Part shown: positions 15,727-24,412 of the stretch, in pieces | Layout of the letters: each line of letters starts with the position of its first letter | Numbering within the stretch: the stretch's first letter is position 1 | Assembly (NCBI RefSeq): GCF_020991475.1 | Contig: NZ_JAJMPA010000001.1 | Location: forward strand, 992,001-1,056,000 | Reading direction: 5' to 3' | Length of the DNA stretch: 64,000 bases | Source of the DNA: Pedobacter sp. MC2016-14 | GTDB taxonomy: Bacteria; Bacteroidota; Bacteroidia; Sphingobacteriales; Sphingobacteriaceae | The notes under the pieces: model-generated | What the model was told of the DNA's origin: nothing | Database searches by the model: none | The model's input: only the letters and a program-made list of their open reading frames with translations | Translations under genes and position numbers: made by a program

Positions 15727-16434
15727 TTATGGGCGTCTAAATGTTTTCATGGAAAGGCCCATAGGACCTAAGAGGTACTTAAACCCAACGCTTATATAGC
15801 TATAAGCATCTGGACGGTTATTGCTGAAGCGTATAGATGAATCGTTGTAGCCATCTAATCCTTCACCAAATGTTAGATTGCCCTGAAGGTTTAAATTTAA
15901 GACATAGCGATAGTCGCCCTGCCTGTCGGCTAAATAGACATTTATACCGAGGTTTAATGGAACGAGAATATTGAACGAGTTATTTTGTCCGGGAGAGGTG
16001 GTGTTGGCGTAAGTATTTCTCCTGTTGATGGCGATGATCTTATTTTGGATGAGACCTATACCGGTTCCTCCATATATTCCTTTTAACAAATTTGCCGTTG
16101 GGCTATAATCGTAATTGATGATGCTTCCCAGATATAGTTTTCCATTAAAAGTAAAGGATTTATAATTGTTTAAAAATTCTCTGTTTCTGGAATCTGTAAA
16201 AACATCACCTCCTGCAATCTGACCGATTTGTCCTTCTACACCCATACTAATAAAGGGTGTGAAAAAGTAATCTGCGGTACCATACACCGAAATGCCATTA
16301 CCTGATTTTTCTACATCTGTGAAAGAATGTGTGGTGCCAAAACCGCTACCGATCCCTAATTTATAAAAATTGGATTGTGAGAAACCTGAGAATATGCTCA
16401 GAAGTACCAGTATGCTTGTGAGTGTTAATTTCAT
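15727..16434 (-). CDS. Exported beta-barrel-like outer-membrane protein
   Basis: The 235-residue protein has a signal peptide (residues 1-19, ILVLLSIFSGFSQ) followed by alternating hydrophobic/polar beta strands and glycine-aromatic turns (KLGIGSGFG, GTADYFFTPFISMGVEGQIG, YISVGFKYLLG), consistent with an 8- to 10-stranded porin-like barrel. No specific family is recognised. It diverges from pepT with a 29-bp gap that must hold both promoters. Confidence 0.75.
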   Translation of the reverse strand: MKLTLTSILVLLSIFSGFSQSNFYKLGIGSGFGTTHSFTDVEKSGNGISVYGTADYFFTPFISMGVEGQIGQIAGGDVFTDSRNREFLNNYKSFTFNGKLYLGSIINYDYSPTANLLKGIYGGTGIGLIQNKIIAINRRNTYANTTSPGQNNSFNILVPLNLGINVYLADRQGDYRYVLNLNLQGNLTFGEGLDGYNDSSIRFSNNRPDAYSYISVGFKYLLGPMGLSMKTFRRP

Positions 16435-16463
16435 TTATCTACCTTTACATTTTTACTATTATT

Positions 16464-17717
16464 ATGCTAAACTATCAAAATAAAACGGAATCCCTTGCAG
16501 AACGCTTTAAAAAGTATGTTAAAATAGATACCCAATCGGACCCTTTATCAACATCTTCGCCTTCAACAGAAAAGCAAAAGAATTTAGGGAAAGTGCTGGT
16601 TGCTGAATTACTGGAAATGGGCATTGCAGATGCTGAGCTTGATCCATATGGTTATGTGTATGCAACTATTCCTGCCAATACTAACAAAGAAGTTCCTGTA
16701 ATTTGTTTTTGCGCACACATGGATACCTCGCCTGATTGCAGCGGCTTAAATGTTAAGCCTATTGTTCATCGTAACTATCAGGGGCAGGATTTGGTTTTGC
16801 CTGACGACGAGACTGTAGTGTTAAAAATGGCCGAGCATAAGGACTTGAAGCATCAAATTGGCAATGACATTGTAACCGCAAGCGGCACAACTTTGCTTGG
16901 GGCAGATAATAAAGCTGGACTGGCTGAAATTATGGAAGCTACTGCTTTTTTGATGGAAAACCCGGATATTAAACATGGTACGATCAAAATTCTTTTTACG
17001 CCTGATGAAGAGGTGGGAAGAGGGGTAGACAATGTTGATTTAAAAAGACTTGCTGCAGATTTTGCCTATACTATAGATGGTGAAACCTGTGGCTCTATTG
17101 AGGATGAAACCTTTTCTGCGGATGGAGCGGTACTCACCATCAATGGTGTGAGTTCGCATCCGGGTTTTGCAAAAGGAAAAATGGAAAGTGCCATAAAAAT
17201 TTTGTGTGGCATTATCGATGCTTTACCAAAGGACAGATTGACGCCAGAAGCTACCGAACTTAAGGAAGGGTTTATTCATCCGGTAAGCATACAAGGGAAT
17301 GTAGAACAGGCAGAAGCGCGTTTTATACTTCGTGATTTTGATGATGACTTATTAGCTATACATGGAAAAACTTTAGATCAGGTGGTTCATTCTGTAATTA
17401 AAGATTATCCTAATGCATCTTACGAGCTTAAGATTAGTCCGCAGTACCGCAATATGAAGAGTGTACTCGACCAATATCCACAGGTAATTGAATATGGAAT
17501 AGAAGCAATTGAGCGTGCCGGTGTTAAGCCGATAAACCAAAGTATAAGAGGGGGGACTGATGGTTCTCGCTTATCACTTATGGGCTTACCTTGTCCAAAT
17601 ATCTTTGCCGGAGAACATGCTTTTCATGGCAAGCAAGAATGGGTTTCTTTACAGGATATGGAAAAGGCCGTTCAAACTATTATAAACATTGCAGCAATTT
17701 GGGAAGAAAAGGCTTAA
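16464..17717 (+). CDS. pepT: Peptidase T (tripeptide aminopeptidase)
   Basis: The ATG at 16464 gives 417 residues, close to the family norm of about 410; the longer reading adds a hydrophobic leader that overlaps the promoter gap. M20-family metal-site motifs are all present: CAHMDTSPD (His/Asp), LLGADNKAGLAEI (bridging Asp), FTPDEEVGRG (catalytic Glu pair), TIDGETCG, and GEHAFHGKQEW (last His). PepT removes the N-terminal residue of tripeptides in the cytosol using two zinc ions. Its stop is one base from the stop of the convergent methyltransferase gene. Confidence 0.95.
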   Translation: MLNYQNKTESLAERFKKYVKIDTQSDPLSTSSPSTEKQKNLGKVLVAELLEMGIADAELDPYGYVYATIPANTNKEVPVICFCAHMDTSPDCSGLNVKPIVHRNYQGQDLVLPDDETVVLKMAEHKDLKHQIGNDIVTASGTTLLGADNKAGLAEIMEATAFLMENPDIKHGTIKILFTPDEEVGRGVDNVDLKRLAADFAYTIDGETCGSIEDETFSADGAVLTINGVSSHPGFAKGKMESAIKILCGIIDALPKDRLTPEATELKEGFIHPVSIQGNVEQAEARFILRDFDDDLLAIHGKTLDQVVHSVIKDYPNASYELKISPQYRNMKSVLDQYPQVIEYGIEAIERAGVKPINQSIRGGTDGSRLSLMGLPCPNIFAGEHAFHGKQEWVSLQDMEKAVQTIINIAAIWEEKA

Positions 17718-17718
17718 G

Positions 17719-18402
17719 CTAAAGTGTGAGATGGGCAAGGTATTGATCTTGCCCATCATCCATGACAATCTCGCAATTCCATCCGCATTCTTCTGCAATG
17801 GAAATAAGGCTGTGCTCATCTATATAGAGCCAGTTGAACCAGTTTCCTTTTTGGCCTTTATATTGGTACTGGTAGGCTATTTCTCCGTAATATTTATTTA
17901 ACGGCTTAGGTGTATTTTGGTATAGGTATGCAATATCTGAGCTGTCAAAAATAAGTTGGCCATCTGGTTTGATCAGTTCTTTTGCCTTGAGCAAAAATGC
18001 TTTGAGGCCCTGCAAAGTTCCGGTTATACCTATACCATTCATTAAAAGTAGAATGGTGTCGAAATTCCCTCCTGTGTATTGGTTTAAGTCTTGTTCAACT
18101 ACGTTTTTTACACCACGTTGTTTCATAATCATGACTGCTGCCGGAGACAGATCTAATGCCGTAACATTAAAGCCCTGGCTTTGAAGTTCAAGCGCATGGC
18201 TTCCTGCACCAGCACCAACATCAAGAATGTCTCCATGGCACATTTCTAAGGCCTTATATTCCAGATCTGGCATGTCTGTTTCTGTTCTAAAGAAAATATC
18301 AACGGGCATTTCTTCTGGCTCTCCATATGAATTATGCAGCCACAAAGTTTCTGCTCCACCATTTGTAAATTCATCTTTTAAGGCTTCTCCAAAAACATCC
18401 AT
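17719..18402 (-). CDS. Class I SAM-dependent methyltransferase
   Basis: The 227-residue protein has the Rossmann methyltransferase motifs: motif I DILDVGAGAGSHALEL (residues about 60-75), the acidic loop ALDLSP (motif II), and post-motifs around FDTILLLMNGIGI. The substrate is unknown. It is the last gene of a four-gene minus-strand unit (YtxH protein, beta-CASP hydrolase, MscS channel, this gene) with gaps of only 9-18 bp. Confidence 0.88.
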   Translation of the reverse strand: MDVFGEALKDEFTNGGAETLWLHNSYGEPEEMPVDIFFRTETDMPDLEYKALEMCHGDILDVGAGAGSHALELQSQGFNVTALDLSPAAVMIMKQRGVKNVVEQDLNQYTGGNFDTILLLMNGIGITGTLQGLKAFLLKAKELIKPDGQLIFDSSDIAYLYQNTPKPLNKYYGEIAYQYQYKGQKGNWFNWLYIDEHSLISIAEECGWNCEIVMDDGQDQYLAHLTL

Positions 18403-18420
18403 AGGGTAAAGGTAAAAATT

Positions 18421-19488
18421 CTATGGAATTGCTTTGTACTCCAATCTGGTTTTCGGCAGACTATCCGGATAATTTTCACGGATAAATGCAATCATTGCTT
18501 CCCGCACATCGCAACGCAAATCAAATGCCTGAGAAGAGCTTCTGGCGCTCATCAGGAGTCTTACTTCAATGTTGTTCTCTTTGTTGTCTGTTACCTGCAC
18601 TACATTTACGCGTTTATCCCAAAGCCTGTGATTGGTTAACAGACGGGTTAGTTCTTCCCTTAACGGACTGATAGGTGTCATATAATCCAGGTAAAGGAAA
18701 ACTGTGCCCAAAAGTTCTGAGGATACTCTTGTCCAGTTTTGAAAGGGTTTTTCTATAAAATAGGTAATGGGCAGAATTAGCCTGCGTTGATCCCAGATGT
18801 TGAGAACCACGTAAGTGAGGGTGATTTCCTCCACACGGCCCCATTCTCCTTCTACCACCAGAACATCATCGATCCTGATGGGTTGGGTGAAGGCAATTTG
18901 AAAGCCCGCCAGAAGATTGCCAAGTGACTTTTGTGCGGCGAAGCCGATGATGATGCCACCTATACCGACTCCGGTGAGTAATCCCGTGCCAATTTTACGC
19001 ATGTTTTCAAAGCTCATTAATACAATGGCCGCTGTGATTAGGACAATTAGAGAAACGGTAAATTTTCTTAAGAACTGCAATTGAGTCCTTATTTTACGCT
19101 CTTTTAAGTTGTCTTCTTTATTGAAGTCGTATTTATGATACACATAGTCTTCCATCACTTTGATGATGCGGACCAGAATGAGCGCAAATACAATAGTAAG
19201 TGCAATTTCTATGCTTCGGTTTAGTTGAATAAAATAAACCTTGTCCATTTCCATGAAGTTAATGGCGATGTTGAGCAACAAGAGCGGGACGAAAAGCTTT
19301 ACAGGAGTATAAAGCCTTTTAATGACTGAGCCAATAAGAAAGGTAAGCCAATATTTAGAAAACAGGAGGAAAAGTTTGCGGAAAATAAAGGATAATAATA
19401 GCCCAGCTCCAATGGCAACTACAGCAAGTATGATATTTTGCAGGAAGGATGGTATGGGCTGCCCGAAAATGCTGTCTATATAATCCAT
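18421..19488 (-). CDS. MscS-family mechanosensitive channel
   Basis: The 355-residue protein has several N-terminal helices and then the pore helix and MscS core: GVGIGGIIIGFAAQKSLGN (pore-lining glycine/alanine helix), LLAGFQIAFTQPIRIDD, and GEWGRVEEI of the cytoplasmic beta domain. MscS channels release solutes on hypo-osmotic shock from the inner membrane. It lies 13 bp after the beta-CASP hydrolase gene and 18 bp before the methyltransferase gene. Confidence 0.93.
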   Translation of the reverse strand: MDYIDSIFGQPIPSFLQNIILAVVAIGAGLLLSFIFRKLFLLFSKYWLTFLIGSVIKRLYTPVKLFVPLLLLNIAINFMEMDKVYFIQLNRSIEIALTIVFALILVRIIKVMEDYVYHKYDFNKEDNLKERKIRTQLQFLRKFTVSLIVLITAAIVLMSFENMRKIGTGLLTGVGIGGIIIGFAAQKSLGNLLAGFQIAFTQPIRIDDVLVVEGEWGRVEEITLTYVVLNIWDQRRLILPITYFIEKPFQNWTRVSSELLGTVFLYLDYMTPISPLREELTRLLTNHRLWDKRVNVVQVTDNKENNIEVRLLMSARSSSQAFDLRCDVREAMIAFIRENYPDSLPKTRLEYKAIP

Positions 19489-19501
19489 AAGCTATTGTTT
19501 G

Positions 19502-20899
19502 TTAAAGTTCGTATTCCTGATGGTATTCTGGAATGGCAACGTGTTTGAACCCTTTGTCTATAATGCGCTGGGCAAATTTCTGTTGAACATCATATTCGCC
19601 ATGAACTAAAAACACCTGTTTAACCTGTTCTGGATCCTGACAAGAAATGAAATGTAATAAATCCTCATAATCGCCATGGGCGCTCATTGATCGGATCGAT
19701 TCTACATCCGCTACAACAGTGTAATCATCTTTGAAGATCTGAACGGATCTGTCACCAGCCAGGAGCCTACCCCCTAAGGAGTTTGGATCGCAATAGCCTA
19801 CCATTAAAATGGTGTTTTTTTGGTTGCTGATGTTGTTTCGGATATGGTGTTTTATTCTTCCGCCTTCCGCCATCCCCGATGCGGATATAATTACACAGGG
19901 TCTTGTGTCGTTATTCAGGGATTTAGATTCTTCGATGCTTTGAATAAATTTTAATCCTTTAAAAGCAAAAATGTCATCATCTACTTTGAGCGTTTCTTTG
20001 ACACCATTATTGTAAACTTCGGGATGGTTTTTTAAAACTTGCGTGGCCTGAATTGAAAGTGGACTGTCTACGTAAAATGCAATGTCAGGCAGTTTGGCCT
20101 TTAACTCAAGGCCATTTAATGCATATAGTAATTCCTGTGTTCTCCCGACACTAAAAGCTGGAATAATTACTTTGCCTTTTTTGACCATACAGGTATGGTT
20201 AATAATTTCAAGCAACCGATCTTGTATGGGTTCAAGGTCCTTATGTAAGGAATCACCATAGGTTGATTCAAGTAAAATGTAGTCGGCCTGAGGAAAAGTT
20301 TGGGGGCTTTTTAAAAGAAGGTCACTGTATCGGCCTACATCACCACTGAAGGTAATTTTCGTTTCCTTGCCTTCATCTAAAATGGTTAGATGTACCGCTG
20401 CACTGCCTACAACGTGACCTGCATCAGTGAAACGAAGGGTAATTCTGTTATCGATTTCATAGTCTTCATTATAATCTATGATTTTAAATTGACTAAGGGT
20501 TTTGATTACATCGTCTTCTGTATAGAGTGCTTCCTCTATATCCTCTCCTTCTCTTAGTGTTCTGTTACTATATTCTGCATCTTGCATCTGTATTTTCGCA
20601 GAATCAAGTAATAAGATACGTGCCAGATCCATTGTTGCGGGGGTAGAATAGATAGTTCCTGTAAAACCTTCCGCAACAAGTCTTGGCAATAAGCCGCAGT
20701 GATCGATGTGGGCATGTGACAAGATCATGTAATTAACCGATGATGGATGGAAGCCGAAGCGGCCATTTAGCTTATCAGTTATTTCTCCCATGCCCTGAAA
20801 CATGCCGCAATCTAATAAAATTTGAGTGCCATTACTGAGTGTAATGAGGTGTTTGCTGCCAGTTACCGCACGTGCAGCGCCATGAAATGCTATTTTCAT
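19502..20899 (-). CDS. MBL-fold beta-CASP hydrolase (CPSF/RNase-like)
   Basis: The 465-residue protein combines a metallo-beta-lactamase core (DCGMFQG, the zinc motif SHAHIDHCG, the SGDVGR acid, ESTYGD) with a beta-CASP insert and the C-terminal motifs SASGMAEGGRI and SAHGDY with the terminal HGE. This is the architecture of bacterial CPSF73/YSH1-like enzymes, usually nucleases acting on RNA. Whether this one acts on RNA is inferred from family only. It follows the YtxH-domain gene by 9 bp and leads into the MscS gene. Confidence 0.9.
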   Translation of the reverse strand: MKIAFHGAARAVTGSKHLITLSNGTQILLDCGMFQGMGEITDKLNGRFGFHPSSVNYMILSHAHIDHCGLLPRLVAEGFTGTIYSTPATMDLARILLLDSAKIQMQDAEYSNRTLREGEDIEEALYTEDDVIKTLSQFKIIDYNEDYEIDNRITLRFTDAGHVVGSAAVHLTILDEGKETKITFSGDVGRYSDLLLKSPQTFPQADYILLESTYGDSLHKDLEPIQDRLLEIINHTCMVKKGKVIIPAFSVGRTQELLYALNGLELKAKLPDIAFYVDSPLSIQATQVLKNHPEVYNNGVKETLKVDDDIFAFKGLKFIQSIEESKSLNNDTRPCVIISASGMAEGGRIKHHIRNNISNQKNTILMVGYCDPNSLGGRLLAGDRSVQIFKDDYTVVADVESIRSMSAHGDYEDLLHFISCQDPEQVKQVFLVHGEYDVQQKFAQRIIDKGFKHVAIPEYHQEYEL

Positions 20900-20908
20900 T
20901 TAGCAGCT

Positions 20909-21115
20909 TTAGGCGCGAACTTTGGATATGGTCTCTTTAACGGAGTCACTTAAGTCAGAAATTTTATCTTTAGAAGAATCTAAAAGATCACATAACCAGT
21001 CAGTAACGCTTCCTTTAATATCGTCGCCTTTGTCTGTTGATAAAATAAGTGCTACTGCAGCGCCAAGTGCTGCTCCTGCCAATATACCTGCTACTATCTT
21101 TGTTTCTTTTGTCAT
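20909..21115 (-). CDS. YtxH-domain small membrane protein
   Basis: The 68-residue product has one glycine/alanine-rich membrane helix (GILAGAALGAAVALIL, residues about 10-25) followed by a charged helical tail rich in D/S/K (DSSKDKISDLSDSVKET). That is the pattern of YtxH-domain proteins, often linked with general stress in other bacteria. It is the first gene of the four-gene minus-strand unit. Confidence 0.8.
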   Translation of the reverse strand: MTKETKIVAGILAGAALGAAVALILSTDKGDDIKGSVTDWLCDLLDSSKDKISDLSDSVKETISKVRA

Positions 21116-21212
21116 GATCTAATTGTTTTAATTAAGAAGTTAACAATTCCGTATTCTTTATTGTTTGAATTGAGTATGAAAATTATCTTTCAAAATGTAA
21201 TTGAAGAATGAT

Positions 21213-21569
21213 ATGTTAAAAATAGTGGTCTATATTAATATCGCTTTATCGGTGCTTTACTTATTAATTTGGTTGCAGAATGGTAGTGGTTATGCCATTA
21301 TTGGGATGTTGGTGGTAATGGGTTGCTGCGCTTGTTTATTATTGGATAGAAAGGATGTGGCTTATTGGCCAATCATTAAACTGTTTATAGCAATACCAGT
21401 TTTGTTTGCTGCTGGATTTCTGTTGTATAGCGGTATTGTTTTGATACAAGCTGCAATGCTGCACGGCTATAGTAGTTTGGGACTGATTACGCTTTACTGT
21501 TACAGCTTTGTATTTAGTGTGGCATTGCTTTTTCAGGTTATCTTGAGTTTAATTGCCAGAAAAGACTGA
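21213..21569 (+). CDS. Small four-helix membrane protein (118 aa)
   Basis: From ATG 21213 the product is almost entirely hydrophobic, with four predicted membrane helices (about residues 4-18, 22-38, 47-72, 82-112) and a short basic C-terminus (IARKD). No family is recognised. It stands alone between the minus-strand YtxH operon and the ribosomal promoter. A TTG at 21201 is an alternative start. Confidence 0.7.
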   Translation: MLKIVVYINIALSVLYLLIWLQNGSGYAIIGMLVVMGCCACLLLDRKDVAYWPIIKLFIAIPVLFAAGFLLYSGIVLIQAAMLHGYSSLGLITLYCYSFVFSVALLFQVILSLIARKD

Positions 21570-21595
21570 ATAATTAAAAATATATAGAGCAACTG

Positions 21596-21626
21596 TTTGA
21601 TGTTTAATTATTTCTATCTATCTTTG
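21596..21626 (+). promoter_or_regulatory. Promoter of the ribosomal-protein operon
   Basis: A -33 element TTTG (21596-21599) and a -7 element TATCTTTG (21619-21626) are separated by exactly 19 bp, matching the Bacteroidota housekeeping consensus TTTG-N19-TAnnTTTG. Transcription should begin near 21632, about 50 nt before rplM. Confidence 0.85.
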
Positions 21627-21630
21627 CAGT

Positions 21631-21646
21631 CCCTAAAATTTTAGGG
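21631..21646. repeat. 16-bp perfect palindrome at the start of the rplM transcript
   Basis: CCCTAAAA (21631-21638) is followed with no spacer by TTTTAGGG (21639-21646), at the predicted transcription start. With no loop, the form suits a dimeric DNA-binding protein at least as well as an RNA hairpin. Confidence 0.5.
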
Positions 21647-21682
21647 GAATACAAAATTGTTTAACAAATTAAATACAAGCAA

Positions 21683-22126
21683 GTGAATACGTTAAGTTAC
21701 AAAACTGTCTCTGCCAATGCAAAAACTGCTAACAAACAGTGGGTTGTTGTTGATGCACAAGGCGAGATTTTGGGGCGCTTGTCATCGAAGATCGCAATGA
21801 TCATCCGTGGTAAAAACAAGCCTGATTACACCCCACACGTAGACTGCGGTGATAACGTTATTGTTATCAATGCAGACAAGGTTAAGTTGACCGGAAACAA
21901 GATGAACGATAAGGTGTATACATCTTATACAGGATATCCAGGTGGTCAGCGTTTCATTTCTCCTAAAGAGTTATTGGCGAAACATCCTACACGTGTTATC
22001 GAGAAAGCTGTTCGTGGTATGTTACCTAAGACTAAACTTGGTGCTAAATTATACACCAATCTTTACGTTTATGCAGGTGGAGAGCATCCACACGAGGCAC
22101 AATCACCAAAAACCATTACACTTTAA
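21683..22126 (+). CDS. rplM: 50S ribosomal protein L13
   Basis: The 147-residue protein reads MNTLSYKT at the start and carries the L13 signatures WVVVDAQGEILGRLSSKIA, YTPHVDCGDNVIVINADKV and RAVRGMLPKTKLG. L13 is an early-assembly protein of the large subunit. The start codon is GTG (21683). It is the first gene of an operon with rpsI (16-bp gap) and rpsB (18-bp gap). Confidence 0.98.
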   Translation: MNTLSYKTVSANAKTANKQWVVVDAQGEILGRLSSKIAMIIRGKNKPDYTPHVDCGDNVIVINADKVKLTGNKMNDKVYTSYTGYPGGQRFISPKELLAKHPTRVIEKAVRGMLPKTKLGAKLYTNLYVYAGGEHPHEAQSPKTITL

Positions 22127-22142
22127 TTAAAGGAAGAAAGAA

Positions 22143-22529
22143 ATGTCAGTTACAAACACTTCAGGAAGAAGAAAAACTGCTGTTGCAAGAATCTACATGA
22201 AAGAAGGCAACGGTACTATTACTGTTAACAGTAAAGACCATAAAGAATATTTTCCAACGTTACCTTTACAATACATCGTTAACCAATCATTTGAAGTTTC
22301 AGAACTTATTGGTCAGTATGATGTAACTGTAAATGTTACTGGTGGTGGTATTACAGGACAAGCACAAGCTGTTCGTTTAGCTATAGCTAAAGCTATTGTT
22401 GAATTAGATGCTGAGAAAAAACCAGCATTACGTGCTAAAGGGTTAATGACCCGTGATATGCGCATGGTTGAACGTAAAAAACCAGGACGTAAGAAAGCTC
22501 GTAAAAAATTCCAATTCAGTAAACGTTAA
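22143..22529 (+). CDS. rpsI: 30S ribosomal protein S9
   Basis: The 128-residue protein has the S9 landmarks SGRRKTAVARIY, GGGITGQAQAVRLAIAKAI and the basic C-terminal tail KKARKKFQFSKR, whose last arginine reaches the P-site tRNA in known ribosomes. It is preceded by a purine-rich AAGGAAGAAAG stretch and sits directly between rplM and rpsB. Confidence 0.98.
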   Translation: MSVTNTSGRRKTAVARIYMKEGNGTITVNSKDHKEYFPTLPLQYIVNQSFEVSELIGQYDVTVNVTGGGITGQAQAVRLAIAKAIVELDAEKKPALRAKGLMTRDMRMVERKKPGRKKARKKFQFSKR

Positions 22530-22547
22530 TCTTAAGGAGACAACACA

Positions 22548-23369
22548 ATGGCAAGAACAACATATCAAGACTTATTGGATGCAGGTGTACATTTTGGTCA
22601 CCTTACCCGTAAATGGAACCCAAAAATGGCACCATACATTTTTATGGAGCGTAATGGGATTCACATTATAGATTTAAACAAAACTTTAACAAAAACTGAA
22701 GAAGCTGCTTCAGCAATCAAACAGATTGTAAAATCAGGTCGTAAGATCTTATTTGTAGCAACTAAGAAACAAGCTAAAGAAATTGTTGCTGAACAAGCGA
22801 AAAAAGTAAACATGCCTTTCGTAACTGAACGTTGGTTAGGTGGTATGTTAACTAACTTCCAAACTGTACGTAAGTCAATCAAAAAGATGTCTAACATCGA
22901 TAAAATGACTAAAGATGGAACATATTCAATTCTTTCTAAGAAAGAGCGTTTGATGATCCAACGTGAGCGTATTAAATTAGAAAGTTTATTGGGTGGTATT
23001 GCGGATTTAAACCGTTTACCTGCTGCAATCTTTTTAATTGACGTTAAAAAAGAGCACATCGCTGTTAGCGAAGCGTTGAAATTAAACATTCCAACTTTTG
23101 CAATGGTTGATACCAACTCTGATCCATCTAACATCGATTTCCCTATTCCAGCGAATGACGATGCTACTAAATCTATCTCTTTAATTACCGATGTAATTAT
23201 CAAAGCAATTGAAGAAGGTTTAGATGAGCGCAAACGTGAAAAAGACGAGGAAACTGAAAAAGAAGCTGTAGCTGCTAAAGCTGCTGCTGATGCACCTGAA
23301 GCTGCTGCTCCTGGTGAGAGAAGAAGAAAAGTTAATGCCGATACCGAAGAAGGTACCAGCGAAGCGTAA
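22548..23369 (+). CDS. rpsB: 30S ribosomal protein S2
   Basis: The 273-residue protein shows S2 motifs DLLDAGVHFGHLTRKWNP, ERWLGGMLTNFQT and PTFAMVDTNSDPSNIDFPIPANDDA. It ends with an Ala/Glu-rich tail (about residues 225-273), longer than in E. coli S2 and often seen in Bacteroidota. AAGGAG (22533-22538) precedes the ATG, one of the better ribosome binding sites here. Confidence 0.98.
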   Translation: MARTTYQDLLDAGVHFGHLTRKWNPKMAPYIFMERNGIHIIDLNKTLTKTEEAASAIKQIVKSGRKILFVATKKQAKEIVAEQAKKVNMPFVTERWLGGMLTNFQTVRKSIKKMSNIDKMTKDGTYSILSKKERLMIQRERIKLESLLGGIADLNRLPAAIFLIDVKKEHIAVSEALKLNIPTFAMVDTNSDPSNIDFPIPANDDATKSISLITDVIIKAIEEGLDERKREKDEETEKEAVAAKAAADAPEAAAPGERRRKVNADTEEGTSEA

Positions 23370-23381
23370 CTAATATAATTT

Positions 23382-23445
23382 GGGTTGTGTGTTGTGCGTT
23401 GCAGGTTTTACTTACAACAATCAACGTACAACCCATAATTTTTTT
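23382..23445 (+). promoter_or_regulatory. Hairpin with U-run between rpsB and tsf (attenuator or terminator)
   Basis: Bases 23382-23394 (GGGTTGTGTGTTG) can pair with 23422-23434 (CAACGTACAACCC) over 13 bp, including two G-U pairs. The stem is followed by ATAA and seven T. It sits 12 bp past rpsB and 26 bp before the tsf ATG, so it could lower read-through into tsf. A role is inferred from structure only. Confidence 0.55.
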
Positions 23446-23470
23446 ATTTAAAACTTAAAAAGAAAATAAA

Positions 23471-24313
23471 ATGTCAGTACAAATTACTGCAGCAGATGTA
23501 AACAAATTACGCCAACAGACCGGTGCCGGTATGATGGATTGCAAAAAAGCATTAGTAGAAGCTAACGGCGATTTCGAAGCCGCAGTTGATTTATTGCGTA
23601 AAAAAGGTCAAAAAGTATCTGCCGCTCGTTCTGGTAATGCTACTTCTGAAGGTCTTGTATCAATCCATGTTTCAGCGGATGGTACAAATGGTAAATTAGT
23701 GGCTTTAGCTTGTGAAACTGAGCCAGTTTCTAAAGTTGAAGATTTCCGTAATCTAGCTCAGGCTGTTTTGGCAGCAGCAGTTGCCAACAATCCTGCATCT
23801 GTTGAAGAATTATCAGCAATTACTTTGGAAGATGGACGTACAGTTGCCGAAACGATTACTGAACTAACCGGTAAAATCGGAGAGAAAATCGTTATTCAGG
23901 AGTATGCAAATGTATCTGGTGAAAAAATCGTTTCTTATATCCACTCTAATGGTAAAATGGGCGTTTTAGTAGTATTTGAAGGTGCTAATGGCGTAGATAT
24001 TACTGAAGCTGGTAAGGATGTTGCCATGCAGATTGCTGCAATGAACCCGGTTGCTGTTGATAAAGACGGTGTTGATCCTGCTACTATTGAACGCGAAATT
24101 GAAATTGCCAAAGATGTAATCCGTCAAGAAGGCAAACCAGAAGAAATGGTTGAAAAAATTGCTGCAGGGAAATTGAATAAATTCTACAAGGACAGTACTT
24201 TATTAAACCAGGAGTTTGTAAAAGACGGTTCAGTAGATGTTCGTAAATTCTTAGATAATACGGTTAAAGGTTTAACGGTTACTTCATTCAAACGTGTACA
24301 GTTAGGTTCTTAA
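23471..24313 (+). CDS. tsf: Elongation factor Ts
   Basis: The 280-residue protein begins with the EF-Ts N-terminal domain, ADVNKLRQQTGAGMMDCKKAL, followed by the two-part dimerisation/core domain (KLVALACETEPVSK; IGEKIVIQEYANVSG; MQIAAMNPVAVDK). It is the guanine-nucleotide exchange factor for EF-Tu. It is separated from rpsB by a hairpin and closed by a strong terminator. Confidence 0.98.
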   Translation: MSVQITAADVNKLRQQTGAGMMDCKKALVEANGDFEAAVDLLRKKGQKVSAARSGNATSEGLVSIHVSADGTNGKLVALACETEPVSKVEDFRNLAQAVLAAAVANNPASVEELSAITLEDGRTVAETITELTGKIGEKIVIQEYANVSGEKIVSYIHSNGKMGVLVVFEGANGVDITEAGKDVAMQIAAMNPVAVDKDGVDPATIEREIEIAKDVIRQEGKPEEMVEKIAAGKLNKFYKDSTLLNQEFVKDGSVDVRKFLDNTVKGLTVTSFKRVQLGS

Positions 24314-24344
24314 TCTGATCAGATATACAAATTCGTATACAAAA

Positions 24345-24374
24345 GCGGATGTCCATTGGGCATCCGCTTTTTTT
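24345..24374 (+). terminator. Rho-independent terminator after tsf
   Basis: Stem GCGGATG (24345-24351) / CATCCGC (24361-24367), 9-nt loop, then a seven-T run. Placed 31 bp after the tsf stop, before the pyrH promoter. Confidence 0.92.
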
Positions 24375-24399
24375 ATGATGTATAATTAAAACAAATGGT

Positions 24400-24407
24400 T
24401 ATTTTTG
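24400..24407 (+). promoter_or_regulatory. -7 box of pyrH
   Basis: TATTTTTG matches TAnnTTTG and ends 5 bp before the pyrH ATG at 24413, after the tsf terminator. The predicted transcript would have almost no leader. Confidence 0.55.
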
Positions 24408-24412
24408 AAGTC

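Noticed and set aside
22661..23233. 190-codon minus-strand frame opposite rpsB
   Set aside because: Lies entirely inside rpsB, a certain gene; composition is that of antisense reading.
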